From assembly GCA_037127255.1 (NCBI GenBank), contig JBANSL010000013.1:55391688-55455687 (forward strand): a DNA stretch of 64,000 nt, in the 5' to 3' direction. Shown here one piece after another: positions 22,807 to 34,385 of the stretch. A program made the position numbers and the translations under genes. Origin of the DNA: Persicaria tinctoria (lineage: Eukaryota; Streptophyta; Magnoliopsida; Caryophyllales; Polygonaceae). Positions within the stretch are counted from its first letter, which is position 1. Every line of letters starts with the position of its first letter. The notes under the pieces are model-generated. The model did not search any database and was not told the DNA's origin. It worked only from the letters and a program-made list of their open reading frames with translations.

Positions 22807-25800
22807 TCAAAGAAGAACGAGTTGTTGAATGCTAAGAGGAAAGCAGAGAGAAGGGTCATTGATGCATCGAGAAGAAACGATAGAGGCCATGGCTTCGGTG
22901 AGATGATAAGCGTCCCAAAAGTAATAGCTGTTGTGGTCTTCGCATGGTCGTACTTCCGGTATGCACGACGTCGTATTATTCAGCCACGCCTTACAACACG
23001 AATTCTTTGTATTTGTCAACCCTGCATTAATTAATTTTTATATGCCCCAATTCAATAATTAATGTAAACTTATTTGAAACAAATTGCCCCAAATTAAACT
23101 ACGTTAATTAGTGGGCTTATAATCATATATATCAAGCGTACGCAACGTACCGTATTTGGATGGATTGATAACAGCGTCGTAGCCAAGCCCATTAACACGG
23201 CCCAGAATGAAGTGAGATCCCTCGAGTGTGGAGGTGAGATGAGAGAGCAAAGGACCCAACCCATCGTTAAACATTGAGATGATGCCGTTTATTTCTTCAT
23301 TGCATTGTCCACTGTGTTTCGTTGTCCTCGTTTTCGCTGGGATGCACCCGATCGGCCCCAGTTCGAAAAACACCACCTTCCTCGCTCCTATTGTATACAA
23401 TCTCTGCGCGCATTCCATTCCCAAAAATATAATCGACTTAGAAGAGAATCTTGACTATGTATAATGTATGTATATATGTATGTAGGTACCGTCAAGTGAG
23501 TAGAAAGACGTAGGAGGAGGAGCTTAGAAAATTGTTGGGGAGTGTAACGTTTGGCGGTAGCGTAGGCAGGGTTGAAGTAATTGCCGAGGTAGTCATTGTT
23601 GCCCGTTGAGAATATAAAGATTGATTTGGACAAGTGGTTTGACAATTCTATTGGGTTTTTGTAACGCTTCTTCAACACGTCCTCAACCGTCCCCTTGAAT
23701 AGGTTTATTTGGTCCTTCAAATTCAAACACTTTCCCTGCCAATTTCATCCAATCACATCATTAAATTCATCATTCATCAACAGTAATTAACTATCCGAAT
23801 CATGTCGGTTTTAAATGGGATTTTTCTAGCCATTGTCATCATCTAGCACACTATCTAGTTAATTACAAAGGGAAACCTTTAATGTTATTTCTTAAAATCA
23901 ACAGCATATGTATGCTTATAACATGTATATGCGTACATTGAGAGATCATTTGTTATCCATCTATTTCCTTAATTAAATAATACTCCGTATGTTTGTTTGA
24001 GATAAAAGTTGAAATTAGAACAATTAATTATAAAGAAAAAACCTAAAACCACAAAACCTTCAATAATAATAATAATAATAATAACTAATACAATTCCCGC
24101 GTCATGGCGCGATTTTTAATAAATCAATTTTTAATAACATAATAAATTAATATTATAAAATATTAAGTTAAGATAAAATAATGAAGGTAGACTTGAAATA
24201 ATTAAGAAAATGGTAAAATTATTTACCATAAAGTTAGGCTTCATCAAAGAGGCTTTTATGTATAGATATTAGATTGATATAGATTATTATTATTATTATA
24301 ATAGTAGACATTAGAATCATTAGATTTAATTCAATGTTTTGAATTAAACCCAATTGTTAGTAAATGAGTAAAAAATAAAAGAGAAAAAATATAAATGTAT
24401 GAAAGAGATGAAACGAAAAAAAAAAAAAAGATAAAATTGTGATTAGTTGAAAAACCTTAAATTAAGGAGGTGCTGACACATCATCAAAAGTCTTCTAAAT
24501 TAAGGTATTACTAGCGTAGTACCCGTGCGTTACGCACGGGATTTGTAAAATATATTATATTTTATAGAAGATATTACCATAATTTATTTACATTATATAT
24601 TTGATGTATTATACAATTATAATAATATGAAAACGATATAACAAAACAACACTCCCTCTCTTAATTAAAACATCTTGTTTACTATTCATGCACGCTTTTT
24701 TAGAATGATAAAAACTATATAAAATATTAACTTTTTTTTAAAAAAATTTTCTAAATTCAAACTTAATAATAATAAGTATGAAATTGTTTTAAAATATTAT
24801 TTAAAAAGTTAATGTTTTATATAGTTTTAAACACCTAAAAAAACGTGCGTGAATAGTAAAACGTCAAGTTTTAATTAACGGAGGGAGTATAAATTTGGCT
24901 ACAAAAATAATGCTTATATTATATCAATATATAATATATGTGGCTCAATGTCTCACCTTCCTAGCAGGATCGGCTTTGAGATTTGAATGATTCAACCGGA
25001 AAGGACTTGCGGGTAGTACCCAAAGGTCCCCGGTTCGAACCATGGATGACCGCTTTTTATTTACCAAATTCAAGGATTGGAAGGTAAGACCAAATAATTT
25101 GGTAGTTCGACTACATATTACGCAAACTCTAGGTAATGGAGTTTTAAGAACTTTTGGATGGAGAGCACATAAAAATGAAAGAAGAGCATTATTAGATGGG
25201 CATGAGCATAATTATAAATTTAAGTTACGAATTAATTAAATTAGATTAGATAGATTAAAATTAAGTAAATAATTAACACTAAAGTATGATTGGTTATATT
25301 AAAAACATATTAGTTTTTTTTTTATAAATATTTTCTAATCAAAACTCATCAAAGTTGGTTAAAAATGGATAAGATAAATAACAACTATTTTATTTATTAG
25401 GCAAGTTATTAAGAATTAGCTTTAAATCCTTGAATGCTTGAACTATAAATTAAATCCAAATAAATATTAGTGTTTTTTTTAATATTTAATTAGGTATCAT
25501 CCGAAAGATTTCATTTGTTTAAATTTATTCTTACTATTTACATTCAAATTTTATCTTGACATGAATGATTTGATTTATTTCGTTTTTTATTTTTTTAATT
25601 TTTTTTAATTGGTTAATAAGATTTAATCGTGATTTGTTTTGTTTGGAGTATAAAGATTTAGAAATTAGATAGATAGATGACTGATTAATGAGAATCGGTT
25701 TATGCTAGATAGATGGAATAATTCATTCCAGATGGATGGACCTTAATTTGTATATGTAATTTTAAAAAAAAAAATTGGATTAGTTAGATATATAATTTGA

Positions 25801-28800
25801 AATCTTAGCCAAATTATTTATATGTAAGTTCAATCACTATTTAATTTGTACGGTAATTTGGATATATGGGCATGTGTGTAATTAAAATTTTAAGTTAGGA
25901 ATTAATTAAATTAGATTAGATAGATTAAAATTAAGTAATGAATTAACACTAATTATGATTAGTTAGTTAATTTATTTTTAAGGTGAGATTGTCGAGTGGC
26001 ATGTTCAATATCTGTTTTAGTTGATTGATAGATAGGTAAATTGGATAAGTAAAAGAAAATGATCAATTAATTAGAAAACATAATTCATTTATTTTTGATA
26101 ATAAAAGTGGCCTAATCAAATTAAAAATGGTTCATAGAAAAAATTAAAAACGGGCCCACTTAAAAACCAAATATTTCGGTTGATTAATTAAACAATTTAA
26201 TTAGTAAAAAACTAAAAATCAATTAAATAGAAAGGTGGGGCCATGCTTAATGAAAATCTTCCACCTAAGCCTAATTTTAAGGATTGAGTGACACATGGCA
26301 TCTTTAACATGTGTTTTAGTATTATATTAGATATAGATAGTAGACATTAGAATCATTAGATTTAATTCAATGTTTTGAATTAAACCCAATTGTTAGTAAA
26401 TGAGTAAAAAAAAAAGAAAAAAAAATGTAAATGTATGAAAGAGATGAAACGAAAAAAAGAAAGAAATAATAAGATAAAATTGTGATTAGTTGAAAAACCT
26501 TAAATTAAGGAGGTGTTGACACATCATCAAAAGTCTTCTAAATTAAGGTATTATATAGATTGTTAGTAAATGAGTAAAAAATAAAAGGGAAAAAATGTAA
26601 ATGTATGAAAGAGATGAAACGAAAAAAAAAGAAATAATAAGAGAAAATTGTGATTAGTTGAAAAAACTTAAATTAAGGAGGTGTTGACACATCATCAAAA
26701 GTCTTCTAAATTAATGTATTACTAGCACAGTACCCGTGCGTGACGCACGGAATTTGGAAAATATATTATATTGTTTAAAAGATATTATCATAATTTATTT
26801 ACATTATATATTAGACAATATAATAATATGAAAATGATATAGACAAATAATATTGATTTGGAAAACAATGGTTATATTATATCAGCATATAATATATGTT
26901 GCAAAACGTCAATGTCTCACATTTCTAGATAGAAACAGTTGCATGCACTAATGTAGATAGTGTTTTAAATTATTATTTTTCCTTTTGATTTTTTTAGTAA
27001 CTTGATTGGTTACTTTGAACATTAAACAAATATTTGTTGTCGTAATAAGCTAAAGGGTAAAACGAAATACATTGTTAGAGGGACTACACATTTGACAAAT
27101 GCTAGGTGAATTAAATTTTAAGAACTCTAGGATGGAAAGCATATAAAAATGTCAGAGATGATATATTGTTGTAATAAGACAGAATCACTAACGACTGAAC
27201 AATTTAAATTTTAATTATTTTGATTCGACCATGTGACATCCATTCAACTACAGAAATACCAATCATCCTAAAAATAAATCGATCAAATCCAAACATCCAA
27301 ATGATAAATATACTAAATTTGAAATTTCACGCGAAATAGGGAAATAGTCAAGTTGGAAATTTATTAACAAAATCCATGTTAAAAAAAAACCTGATAATGT
27401 TCTATGAAATCAAGGGTCAAAGCTGTTAACCTCTCAAAGCAGACCTGTAAAGTATTAAATATTTAAGTTACAAAGATAATTATCAAGTTATTGACTAAAA
27501 AATAAAAGTTTCAGCAGAAAATGTAACTTTGTTCAAATTCAGCTGTGTAAGCATAATTATTGCTTTTTAATTAAGTTTTTAATATAATTTTTTTTTCCAG
27601 TTTAGGTATTTAACAAATATTATTTACATTTATGTAGTGCAAGTTACACAAAAATTATTTAAAAAACTTACGCAATAATAAAGAAATTATTATTTTTTTT
27701 ACTGGAAAACAGTTATTTCATTTCGAATAAACTTATAATCAGAAATAGTGAAAATATATGGTTTTTTTGTACACGTATTTAGTTTGGTTTCAACATCTTA
27801 TTAGAAATCAACACATTATGTCAAATAAAATTAGCAATCAATGATTCCATGATTAAAATGATTAGTTTTATCATCTACAATCAATAGATCCTGATTCATT
27901 TCATGAAGTATCAAATGAAATAAATAATTATATTGAACGAAATGATAAATATACTAAATTGGAAATTTCACGCGAAATAGGGAAATAGTCAAGTTGGAAA
28001 TTTATTAACAAAATCCATGTTAAAAAAAAACCCTGATAATTTTCTATGAAATCAAGGGCCAAAATTGTTAACCTCTCAAAGTAGACCGACAAAGTATTAA
28101 ATATTTAAGTTACAAAGATAATTATCAAGTTATTGACTAAAAAATAAAAGTTTCAACAGAAAATGTAACTTTGTTCAAATTCTACTGTGTAAGCATAATT
28201 ATTGTTTTTTAATTGAGTTTTTAATCTGATTTTTTTTCCAGTTTAAGTATTTATAAAATACTATTTATATTTATGTAGTGCAAGTTACACAAAAATTATT
28301 TTTAAAAACTTACGCAATAATAAAAAAATTATTTTTTTTACTGGAAAACAGTTATTTCATTTCGAATAAACTTATAATCAGATATAGTGAAAATATTTGG
28401 TTTTGTTGTACGTGTATTTAGTTTGGTTTCAACATCTTATTAGAAATCAACACATTATGTTAAATAAAATTAGCAATCAATGATTCCATGATTAACATGA
28501 TTAGTTTTATCTAGACCTGTCAAAACACAACCCGACCCGGTGACCCGACCCGACCGACCCGAAAATTTTCCGACCCATACCCGAAAATTTTGACCCGAAT
28601 TTTTTTTTCGACCCGAACCCAAAAAACCCGAAATTTTTCGGGTAATCTGGGTTTCGACCCGTTGACCCGATTGACCCGGTAATTTTGACCCGATTTACCC
28701 GATGACCCGGTTGATTTATAATTATATATAATTATTTTTTTTATATATAATTAAAATTTATCACAAAATTATCAAATAATGATTTTTTTAATTTAAAAAA

Positions 28801-30043
28801 GAAAAATTTGACAAACCCGAAATCGACCCGAACCCGACCCGAAACCCGATCAAACCCGAGTTCGAGTCAACCCGAAAAACCCGAAACCCGTTTTACCCGA
28901 GACCCATTTTACCCGAAACCCGAAGTGACCGGACCCGAACCCGACCCGAATGACCCGTTTGACAGGTCTAGTTTTATCATCTACAATCATTAGGTCCTGA
29001 TTTATTTCATGAAGTATCAAATGAAATAAATAATTATATTGAACGAAATGATTGAAATACTAATGGAGTATATATTTAAGTATGAAACTCAAGTAAATAA
29101 AGTTAAAAAAATGAATTAAAATATAAGATCAAAATATTGTATTCGCATTAGTAACCAAGTTTTGAAGAATATCCATAAACTATTAGAAAAACATCTTCGA
29201 TGGATTTAGATAAACATTCATAACCATTCTCGGTTGAATAACAATTTTTTAAAATCGGGTAGATGACCCATATAAAATCTCATATATTTGAATAACAAAT
29301 TTTTATTTAAACTACAATATTGGAGTAATTAATAATTAAGTTAATTAATTATTGAAGGTGGGTCCAAGAGGAATAAAAATTCGCCACATGGGATTTTTAG
29401 GTCTATAATTAAGGAGAGTTTGCCAAATGGCATCATTAACATCTATTTTAGTATTATATTAGATATAGATATAGATATTTTGAATTAAACCCAATTGTTA
29501 GTAAATGAGTAAAAAATAAAAGGGAAAAAAATGTAAATGTATGAAAGAGATGAAAAGAAAACAAAAAGAAATAATAAGAGAAAATTGTGATTAGTTGAAA
29601 AACCTTAAATTAAGGAGGTGTTGGCACGTCATCAAAAGTCTTCTAAATTAAGGTATTATATAGATATATAGATATATAGATATAGATGTTTTGAATTAAA
29701 CCCAAAGTAAAGGAGTAAAAAATAAAAGGGAAAAAATGTAAATGTATGAAAGAGATGAAAAAAAAAAGAAATAATGAGAGAAAATTGTGATTAGTTGAAA
29801 AACCTTAAATTAAGGAGGTGTTGACACATCATCAAAAGTCTTCTAAATTAAGGTATTATATAGATATATAGATATATAGATTGTTAGTAAATGAGTAAAA
29901 AATAAAAGGGAAAAAATGTAAATGTATGAAAGAGATGAAAAAAAAAAGAAATAATGAGAGAAAATTGTGATTAGTTGAAAAACCTTAAATTAAGGAGGTG
30001 TTGACACATCATCAAAAGTCTTCTAAATTAAGGTATTATATAG

Positions 30044-30104
<61 letters not shown>

Positions 30105-32994
30105 TAATAATAATAACTATCCGAAATTTTCTCAAGCGATCATGATATGGGGAATTTTTTTCTAAAATATTCACAAAAAATTAAATAATTAACAAAATAT
30201 TCAAACTTTTAAAATATTTACAAAAATATTCATTTTTTGCAGGTCCCTCAGAAAAACGCGGTCTGAGACCGCGTTTTATTAAGAAGGTGAAAATTTTAAA
30301 ATTGAAGGAAAAGGAGATAAAAAATTAACAATAAAAACGCGGTCTGAGACCGCGTTTTTATTGTTAATTTTATTTCGGGGTAATTTACGTAATTTTTTTA
30401 ATTTCTTTAACCTAAAACGCGGAGTGACGCCGCGTCTCTCTCTTTTTTTCTTTTTTTTTTTAAATTTGAGGAAAAGGGAAGACGGCGAGACGGTTAAACA
30501 TGGAGCTCCACCGCTGGACGCCCGAAGGAAGAAAGAACGGCGCCGGAGGAGGGAGGAGAGGTCGGAGGAGGGTGGAGGCGCCGGATCTCGCTTGAAGGAG
30601 AGAGATCGGAGCCCGGAGGTCGCTGGGAAGGAGGAGAGAGGAGGCGATTTTCGAGCAGCCATCGGAGGCGACCTCCGACCTCTCGAGCGCCCGCGGAAGA
30701 GGAGAGAGGAGGCGAGCAGGCGGCGCAGCACCCTCTCGAGCGCCACCAGCCGTCGTCCTAGGTTCTCGACAATAGCCTCCTCCTTCCTTCTCTCGCGCCT
30801 CCTCCTTCTTCCTCCGTTGAACTCCGACCCCGACGCCCTCTCTCTTTCTCTTCCTTCCCGGCCACATCCTTCCTCCGGCCTCTCCTTCCAGCGGGATCCG
30901 GCGCCCCTCCTTCTTCCGGCTTCTCCTCCTTCCTCCTCCGGCATCGTTCCTTCCTCCGGCGGCTGAGCACCCGACCTCCATTAAACCCCGTCTCCCCTTT
31001 TCCTCAGTTAAAAAAAAAAGAAAAAAAGAGAGAGACGCGGAGTGACTCCGCGTCTTTAAGGTAAAGAAATTAAAAAATTACATAATTTACCCCGAAATAA
31101 AATTAACATAAAAACGCGGTCTGAGACCGCGTTTTTATGGTTAATTTTTTGTGTCTTTTTCCTTCAATTTCAAAATTTTCACCTTCTTAATAAAACGCGG
31201 TCTCAGACCGCGTTTTTCTGAGAGACCTGCAAAAAATGAATATTTTTGTAAATATTTTAAAAGTTTGAATATTTTGTTAATTATTTATTTTTTTGTGAAT
31301 ATTTTGAAAAAAAATTCCGATATGGGAGCTGATAATGCAGTTCATATTTTCACTAGGGTGGGGTTTTCTATTGCTAAAGGAGTGATGGCCCAGATTGTCT
31401 CTCGGTTCCCCACTAATTCTTTGTAAACTCCTGTATTTATAATAATAATAATAATGATAATAATAAAATACACTGTCAAATTTAGTGGATAAAACAAAAA
31501 TATAGTTCTCTCACATGGCGTGACTTTTAATTTTTTTTTAATAGTATAACAAATTAACATTATAAAATTTTAATAAAAATTAGGATAAACATCATTACCA
31601 TCAAATTTTAAAAATCTCATTTAAATAGCCTAGATAGATAGATATTTTAAATCACTCATTAAAAAAAATAATACCATTATAACTTTGATTAAATGATGAT
31701 GTGGCATAACCAATATCGTTATGGCACATCATAATAAAAGTAAGGCTTAAATATTAAGTAGTAATAGACTTGATATTTGAATATATAAATATATATTTAC
31801 ATATAGATTAATAGTAGAAAGTAGAATTAATTCAATATTTATTAAGATCATTGTTTAGTAAATGTAAAATAAGTTAAAGAAATATTTTTTTTAATATAAT
31901 TGTAGTTAGACTTAATTGATTAAAACATCTAAAATAAGGTCGTTATGACACATCATCATAAAAGCTTATTAATTAATAGGCGATATAAATAGATTTAATA
32001 TAGTATATAAAGAATTACATATAGATTAATAACAGACATTATATTTAATTTAATATTTTGAATTAAACCCAATAGTTAATAAATGTATTAAAAATAAAAG
32101 AAAAAAATCTCATTAGTTTAAAGAGATAAACTGATGAAGAAAAAGAATTTAATTAATGAAAAGTTTTTGATTGATTTAAAAAGCTAAAAAAAGGAGGAAT
32201 AATAAATAAGCTAAAACTCTTTGGTTTAAGAATGATTCATTTCAAGGGCGTTTAAATGACTCATTTCAATTAGATACCAAACAACAAACACTAATTCCAA
32301 ACCCATGGCAACGGTCCTGGCTAATGGTTAGTTTGGATGACCTTTTATTATAACTTATAATGCATAATATTGCAATATTATATTATAACATGGATTAAAA
32401 TGCAATATTATAGATTACAAATCATATATAATTAATGAATAATCAATCCGGCCAAATGAATCCTAATAGTTTGGCATATCCATAAATAAATGGAAAATAG
32501 ATAGGAAGTGGGGAGAAATAATAATATACCAGATGATTCCCAGATTCGTCGAGAATCCCACATGAACCGGATGCATAATTGAAACCCTCATACGAATCGG
32601 GTTTGGTCAGCCTTATTATGGGTGGTGGATATGGTACTCCCAAGTACTCAGCTAATGAATTCAATTCAGGCAATGCAAGTCAATCACTTTTATTACCAAA
32701 AGGATCGGAGCGTTATATATATATACTTATATAAAAAGAGAAAAGGAAAAAAAACGTACCTATGAAGTCGGGCAGAGTTCTACCGTTGGTGAACCTTCCG
32801 GTGGGGCCCTTAACAAAATCCACCCCGTACGGGTGGTAGTTTGCCTTGGATAACGTGGATAAGAGGTTGTTGTTTCCGACGTCGAACAACGAGTCTCCGA
32901 ACACGTAAAGTGCGGGTGCTAGTGGTGCCGTCTCCGTCGACACCCTTATCATGAATAAGATGTGGATTATTATTATTATTACAGGCGGCGCCAT
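22807..32994 (-). CDS. GDSL esterase/lipase, five exons
   Basis: A plant GDSL-type esterase/lipase, a serine hydrolase usually secreted. Exons: 32994-32760, 32651-32530, 23735-23490, 23403-23151, 23021-22807. All junctions are GT-AG and the total is 1071 bases, giving 356 residues, the usual length. The chosen start gives a signal-peptide-like N-terminus (MAPPVIIIIIHILFMIR); an in-frame Met lies 12 codons upstream. Block I FGDSLFDVGNN carries the nucleophile Ser35; GRFTNGRT follows. Block II reads FNYASGSCG. Block III STGNNDY gives Asn166. Block V WDAYHLTE gives Asp322 and His325. All expected catalytic blocks are present and no stop interrupts them. Intron 2 is 8.8 kb and holds several transposons; the other introns are 86-129 bp. 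The substrate cannot be told. Confidence 0.88.
24300..24510 (-). repeat. Helitron-end unit 1
   Basis: The reverse strand begins TAATACCTTAATTTAGAAGAC, contains GATGATGTGTCA and ends in an A/T-rich tail with CATTAGAATC-like sequence. It matches the units at 26340, 26561, 29470, 29685 and 29880. Its first six bases (TCTATA in other copies) are missing because Helitron H1 ends exactly there. Confidence 0.75.
24511..26337 (-). mobile_element. Helitron H1
   Basis: On the minus strand it starts TCTATATCTAATATAATAC (26337) and ends with a 3' hairpin (CCCGTGCGT/ACGCACGGG) about 10 bases before CTAG (24514-24511). Its flanks are A and T, as expected for Helitron insertion between A and T. No Rep/helicase is encoded, so it is non-autonomous. 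It contains a Stowaway-like MITE at 24651-24888. Confidence 0.8.
24651..24888. mobile_element. Stowaway-like MITE inside Helitron H1
   Basis: Long imperfect inverted ends: ACTCCCTCTCTTAATTAAAA at the left pairs with TTTTAATTAACGGAGGGAGT at the right, and pairing continues inward (TTTACTATTCATGCACG against CGTGCGTGAATAGTAAA). The whole 238-bp element could fold into one hairpin. Confidence 0.8.
26338..26721 (-). repeat. Helitron-end units 2 and 3
   Basis: Two tandem copies of the unit seen at 24300-24510. The first (to about 26560) ends in the full TATATAGA sequence; the second (26561-26721) is cut at TATTA by the 3' end of Helitron H2, just as unit 1 is cut by H1. Confidence 0.75.
27301..29048. 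repeat. Tandem duplication of about 640 bp inside Helitron H2
   Basis: Copy 1 is 27301-27941 and copy 2 starts at 27942 (both ATGATAAATATACTAAATT). Both carry AATTTCACGCGAAATAGGGA and end at TATATTGAACGAAATGA. Copy 2 ends near 29048 because 467 extra bases (the hAT MITE and its duplicated target) lie inside it. Sequence differences between the copies are few. Confidence 0.88.
28512..28970. mobile_element. hAT-type MITE with ACCCGA repeats
   Basis: Perfect 13-bp terminal inverted repeats (TAGACCTGTCAAA and TTTGACAGGTCTA) and a perfect 8-bp target duplication GTTTTATC (28504-28511 and 28971-28978). The matching empty site is visible at 27865-27872 in the other copy of the tandem duplication. 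The interior is filled with ACCCGA/TCGGGT motifs in both orientations, a known style of Ac-like subterminal repeats. Confidence 0.93.
29470..30044 (-). repeat. Helitron-end units 4 to 6
   Basis: Three tandem copies of the same unit (about 29470-29663, 29685-29865 and 29880-30044), each carrying GTTAGTAAATGAGTAAAAAA and TTGACACATCATCAAAAGTC or close variants. They differ from each other by few bases, the last two being almost the same. Confidence 0.8.
30045..30119. repeat. (AAT)n microsatellite
   Basis: About 24 AAT units with one interruption, next to the LINE fragment. Confidence 0.9.
30120..31460 (+). pseudogene. LINE 3' end split by a Mutator-like element
   Basis: Downstream of the inserted element, the plus strand reads GADNAVHIFTRVGFSIAKG and a short tail to a stop at 31424, like the RNase H-type C-terminus of plant L1 LINEs. 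This is followed by a short 3' region and an (AAT)n-type tail near 31438-31465. About 30 bases of the same LINE lie left of the insertion (30120-30151) and stay in frame when the insertion and one target copy are left out. Most of the LINE is missing (5' truncation is usual). Confidence 0.65.
30152..31317. mobile_element. Mutator-like element with about 300-bp inverted ends
   Basis: Left and right arms (30152-about 30450 and about 31020-31317) are imperfect inverted repeats of each other. Flanking 9-mers are TGATATGGG (30143-30151) and CGATATGGG (31318-31326), an 8-of-9 target duplication of the length Mutator elements make. The arms carry four copies of a CpG-rich near-palindrome, ACGCGGTCTGAGACCGCGT, and a variant ACGCGGAGTGAC(G/T)CCGCGT near the centre. 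The GC-rich middle (30480-30970) has long open frames on both strands rich in Arg, Ser, Pro and Glu. I take these as composition artefacts, though a captured gene fragment is possible. No transposase. Confidence 0.82.
31461..32440. other. AT-rich intron DNA
   Basis: No gene. Short stretches such as GACACATCATCATAAAAGC (about 31949) and ATGGCACATCATAATAAAAG (about 31720) resemble degraded Helitron-end units, but boundaries are lost. Confidence 0.5.
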
Positions 32995-33930
32995 TTGAAT
33001 TAGCTTACTTAATTTGTTGAGCAAATGCAAATGGCCAAGGTGTTCGATGCTAAAGTAATTAGCTTCAACAAGATTTAGCTCTTACAGTAATTTATAGCCA
33101 TTAATTTAATTTCATTTGCATTTGCTGGCTAATCCGATGTACGTGATCCACGTACATTGTGTGAATTCAGGCTGGCTAAGATTCTGACTCGATTTTCGAA
33201 TGTATTTTATCATGTTAAATTAATATATATGCTAATCCGATGGAATATTAGATGATTGTGCTACGACTTATTTGCATGATTTTCTGGGATATATTTATTT
33301 CAATCGATCTCCAACTACTTAATCATGGAAACGTATTCTGTTGTTGTCAAACTTAACGTTCAAAAATAGGGCGCACCGGAATTAATGGTCCAATAATGGA
33401 GAATTTATTGGTTTTATATTATGAGCATGGATAATGTGCATTATTTTATAAAACCCTTTAATATAGGTGAATTCTCCAACATCAACAGATTTCCCTCTAA
33501 TTCTTATAAAATTAGAATATTAATTCACGTAATCCCCTAATATACCCCCTAATGTATTTGATTATTGAAACAGAATCATCTTATTTGTAAAAGAATTAAG
33601 TTGTCAAGTGCTAGCACAGTTTCCGCCATATCGTAATTTTTATTTTATTTTATTTTATATTTTTATATAACTGTCGACTTTTTATAGTCTACCCACCGTC
33701 TACATATATTTTTCTATGATAAATTATATATTATATGATATCTTAATAAAATTTATTATAAAAAAATTGTATGAAAAATATTATACTTTATATTAAGTTT
33801 TATTATAATTTAATGAAATATAAATTTCTCATATACATATTTTAATTCTTTTAGTTATATCTTATCTTACTATATAAAAGCTTGAGATGAGACTTACTAT
33901 TCATCAAGTTTAATTCCTATTTTGACCCTT
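32995..33930. other. Upstream region of the GDSL gene
   Basis: About 0.9 kb between the GDSL start codon and the truncated Copia-D LTR; it should hold the GDSL promoter on the minus strand. I see AT-rich stretches but no box that I can place with confidence. An upstream in-frame Met lies at 33030. Confidence 0.5.
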
Positions 33931-34370
33931 TGCCGTCAGCTTGCGAGCGCTAGGAGAAGAAAGGTTGTTGTAGGCGTCTCTGGGAAGGTGGAACGAGCTC
34001 CGCCGTCCTCCTAGGTGGCCGCTCTCCGTGCCTTCTGAGATCTAGGGTTCTTGGATATCGAATCCTTCTTCGATCTTCTGGTTTATCCCATACAGGGGGA
34101 TTTTCTCTTCTTCCTTGTACTTTTGTTTCACATGTATGTTAGATTAGGGTTGTTTGCTATTGTTGCTTATATCATCCCTTGTACGAACTCTCTATAGTGG
34201 ATTAGGCCAACTCTTGAGGCCCCGTGGATGTAGGCATTTATGTCGAACCACGTAAAATCGCTTTGTTCCTGTTCTTGCATGCGATTCTCCTTGATCTGTC
34301 GATTATCGTTCTAGATCTTATTCGCTTCCACTATCAAAACCGATTTCTAGTTTGGATCTTAGGTTTTACA
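33931..34370 (+). repeat. Copia-D 5' LTR, truncated at its left
   Basis: From TTGCCGTCAGCTTGCGAGCG to AGGTTTTACA it matches the corresponding part of the 3' LTR (about 45475-45562 and 51686-51980). The upstream half present in the 3' LTR (44937-45474, including its TATA box) is absent here. It ends four bases before a primer site. Confidence 0.85.
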
Positions 34371-34373
34371 ACG

Positions 34374-34385
34374 TGGTATCAGAGC
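34374..34385 (+). other. Copia-D primer binding site (tRNA-iMet)
   Basis: TGGTATCAGAGC, complementary to initiator tRNA-Met, just inside the 5' LTR. Confidence 0.92.

Larger units (their letters stand above)
26722..29469 (-). mobile_element. Helitron H2
   Basis: On the minus strand it begins TCTATATCTAATATAATAC (29469) and ends with a hairpin (CCGTGCGT/ACGCACGG) and CTAG (26725-26722), flanked by A and T. Its ends match H1, but it is longer (2.75 kb) because the interior has a roughly 640-bp tandem duplication plus a hAT MITE. No coding capacity for a Helitron transposase is seen. Confidence 0.8.
23736..32529 (-). other. GDSL intron 2, expanded by transposons
   Basis: This 8794-base intron lies between a GTATAT donor (after 32530) and a TTGGCAG acceptor (before 23735). 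Nearly all of it is made of Helitrons, Helitron-end units, MITEs, a Mutator-like element and a LINE end, listed separately. Stretches 23736-24290 and 31430-32440 are AT-rich, with weak Helitron-like pieces (for example 24096-24120 and 31511-31530) and no gene. Confidence 0.8.

Noticed and set aside
22807..23726. GDSL C-terminal half as a separate pseudogene
   Set aside because: Its exons join in frame with the N-terminal exons at 32994-32530, giving exactly 1071 bases with all catalytic blocks.
25042..25239. 65-codon plus-strand open frame in Helitron H1
   Set aside because: No similarity to a known protein and no start context; chance frame.
30279..30981. Long open frames on both strands in the GC-rich core of the Mutator-like element
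   Set aside because: Peptides are low-complexity (Arg, Glu, Ser, Pro), overlap on both strands and match no domain; GC-rich sequence with few stops explains them.
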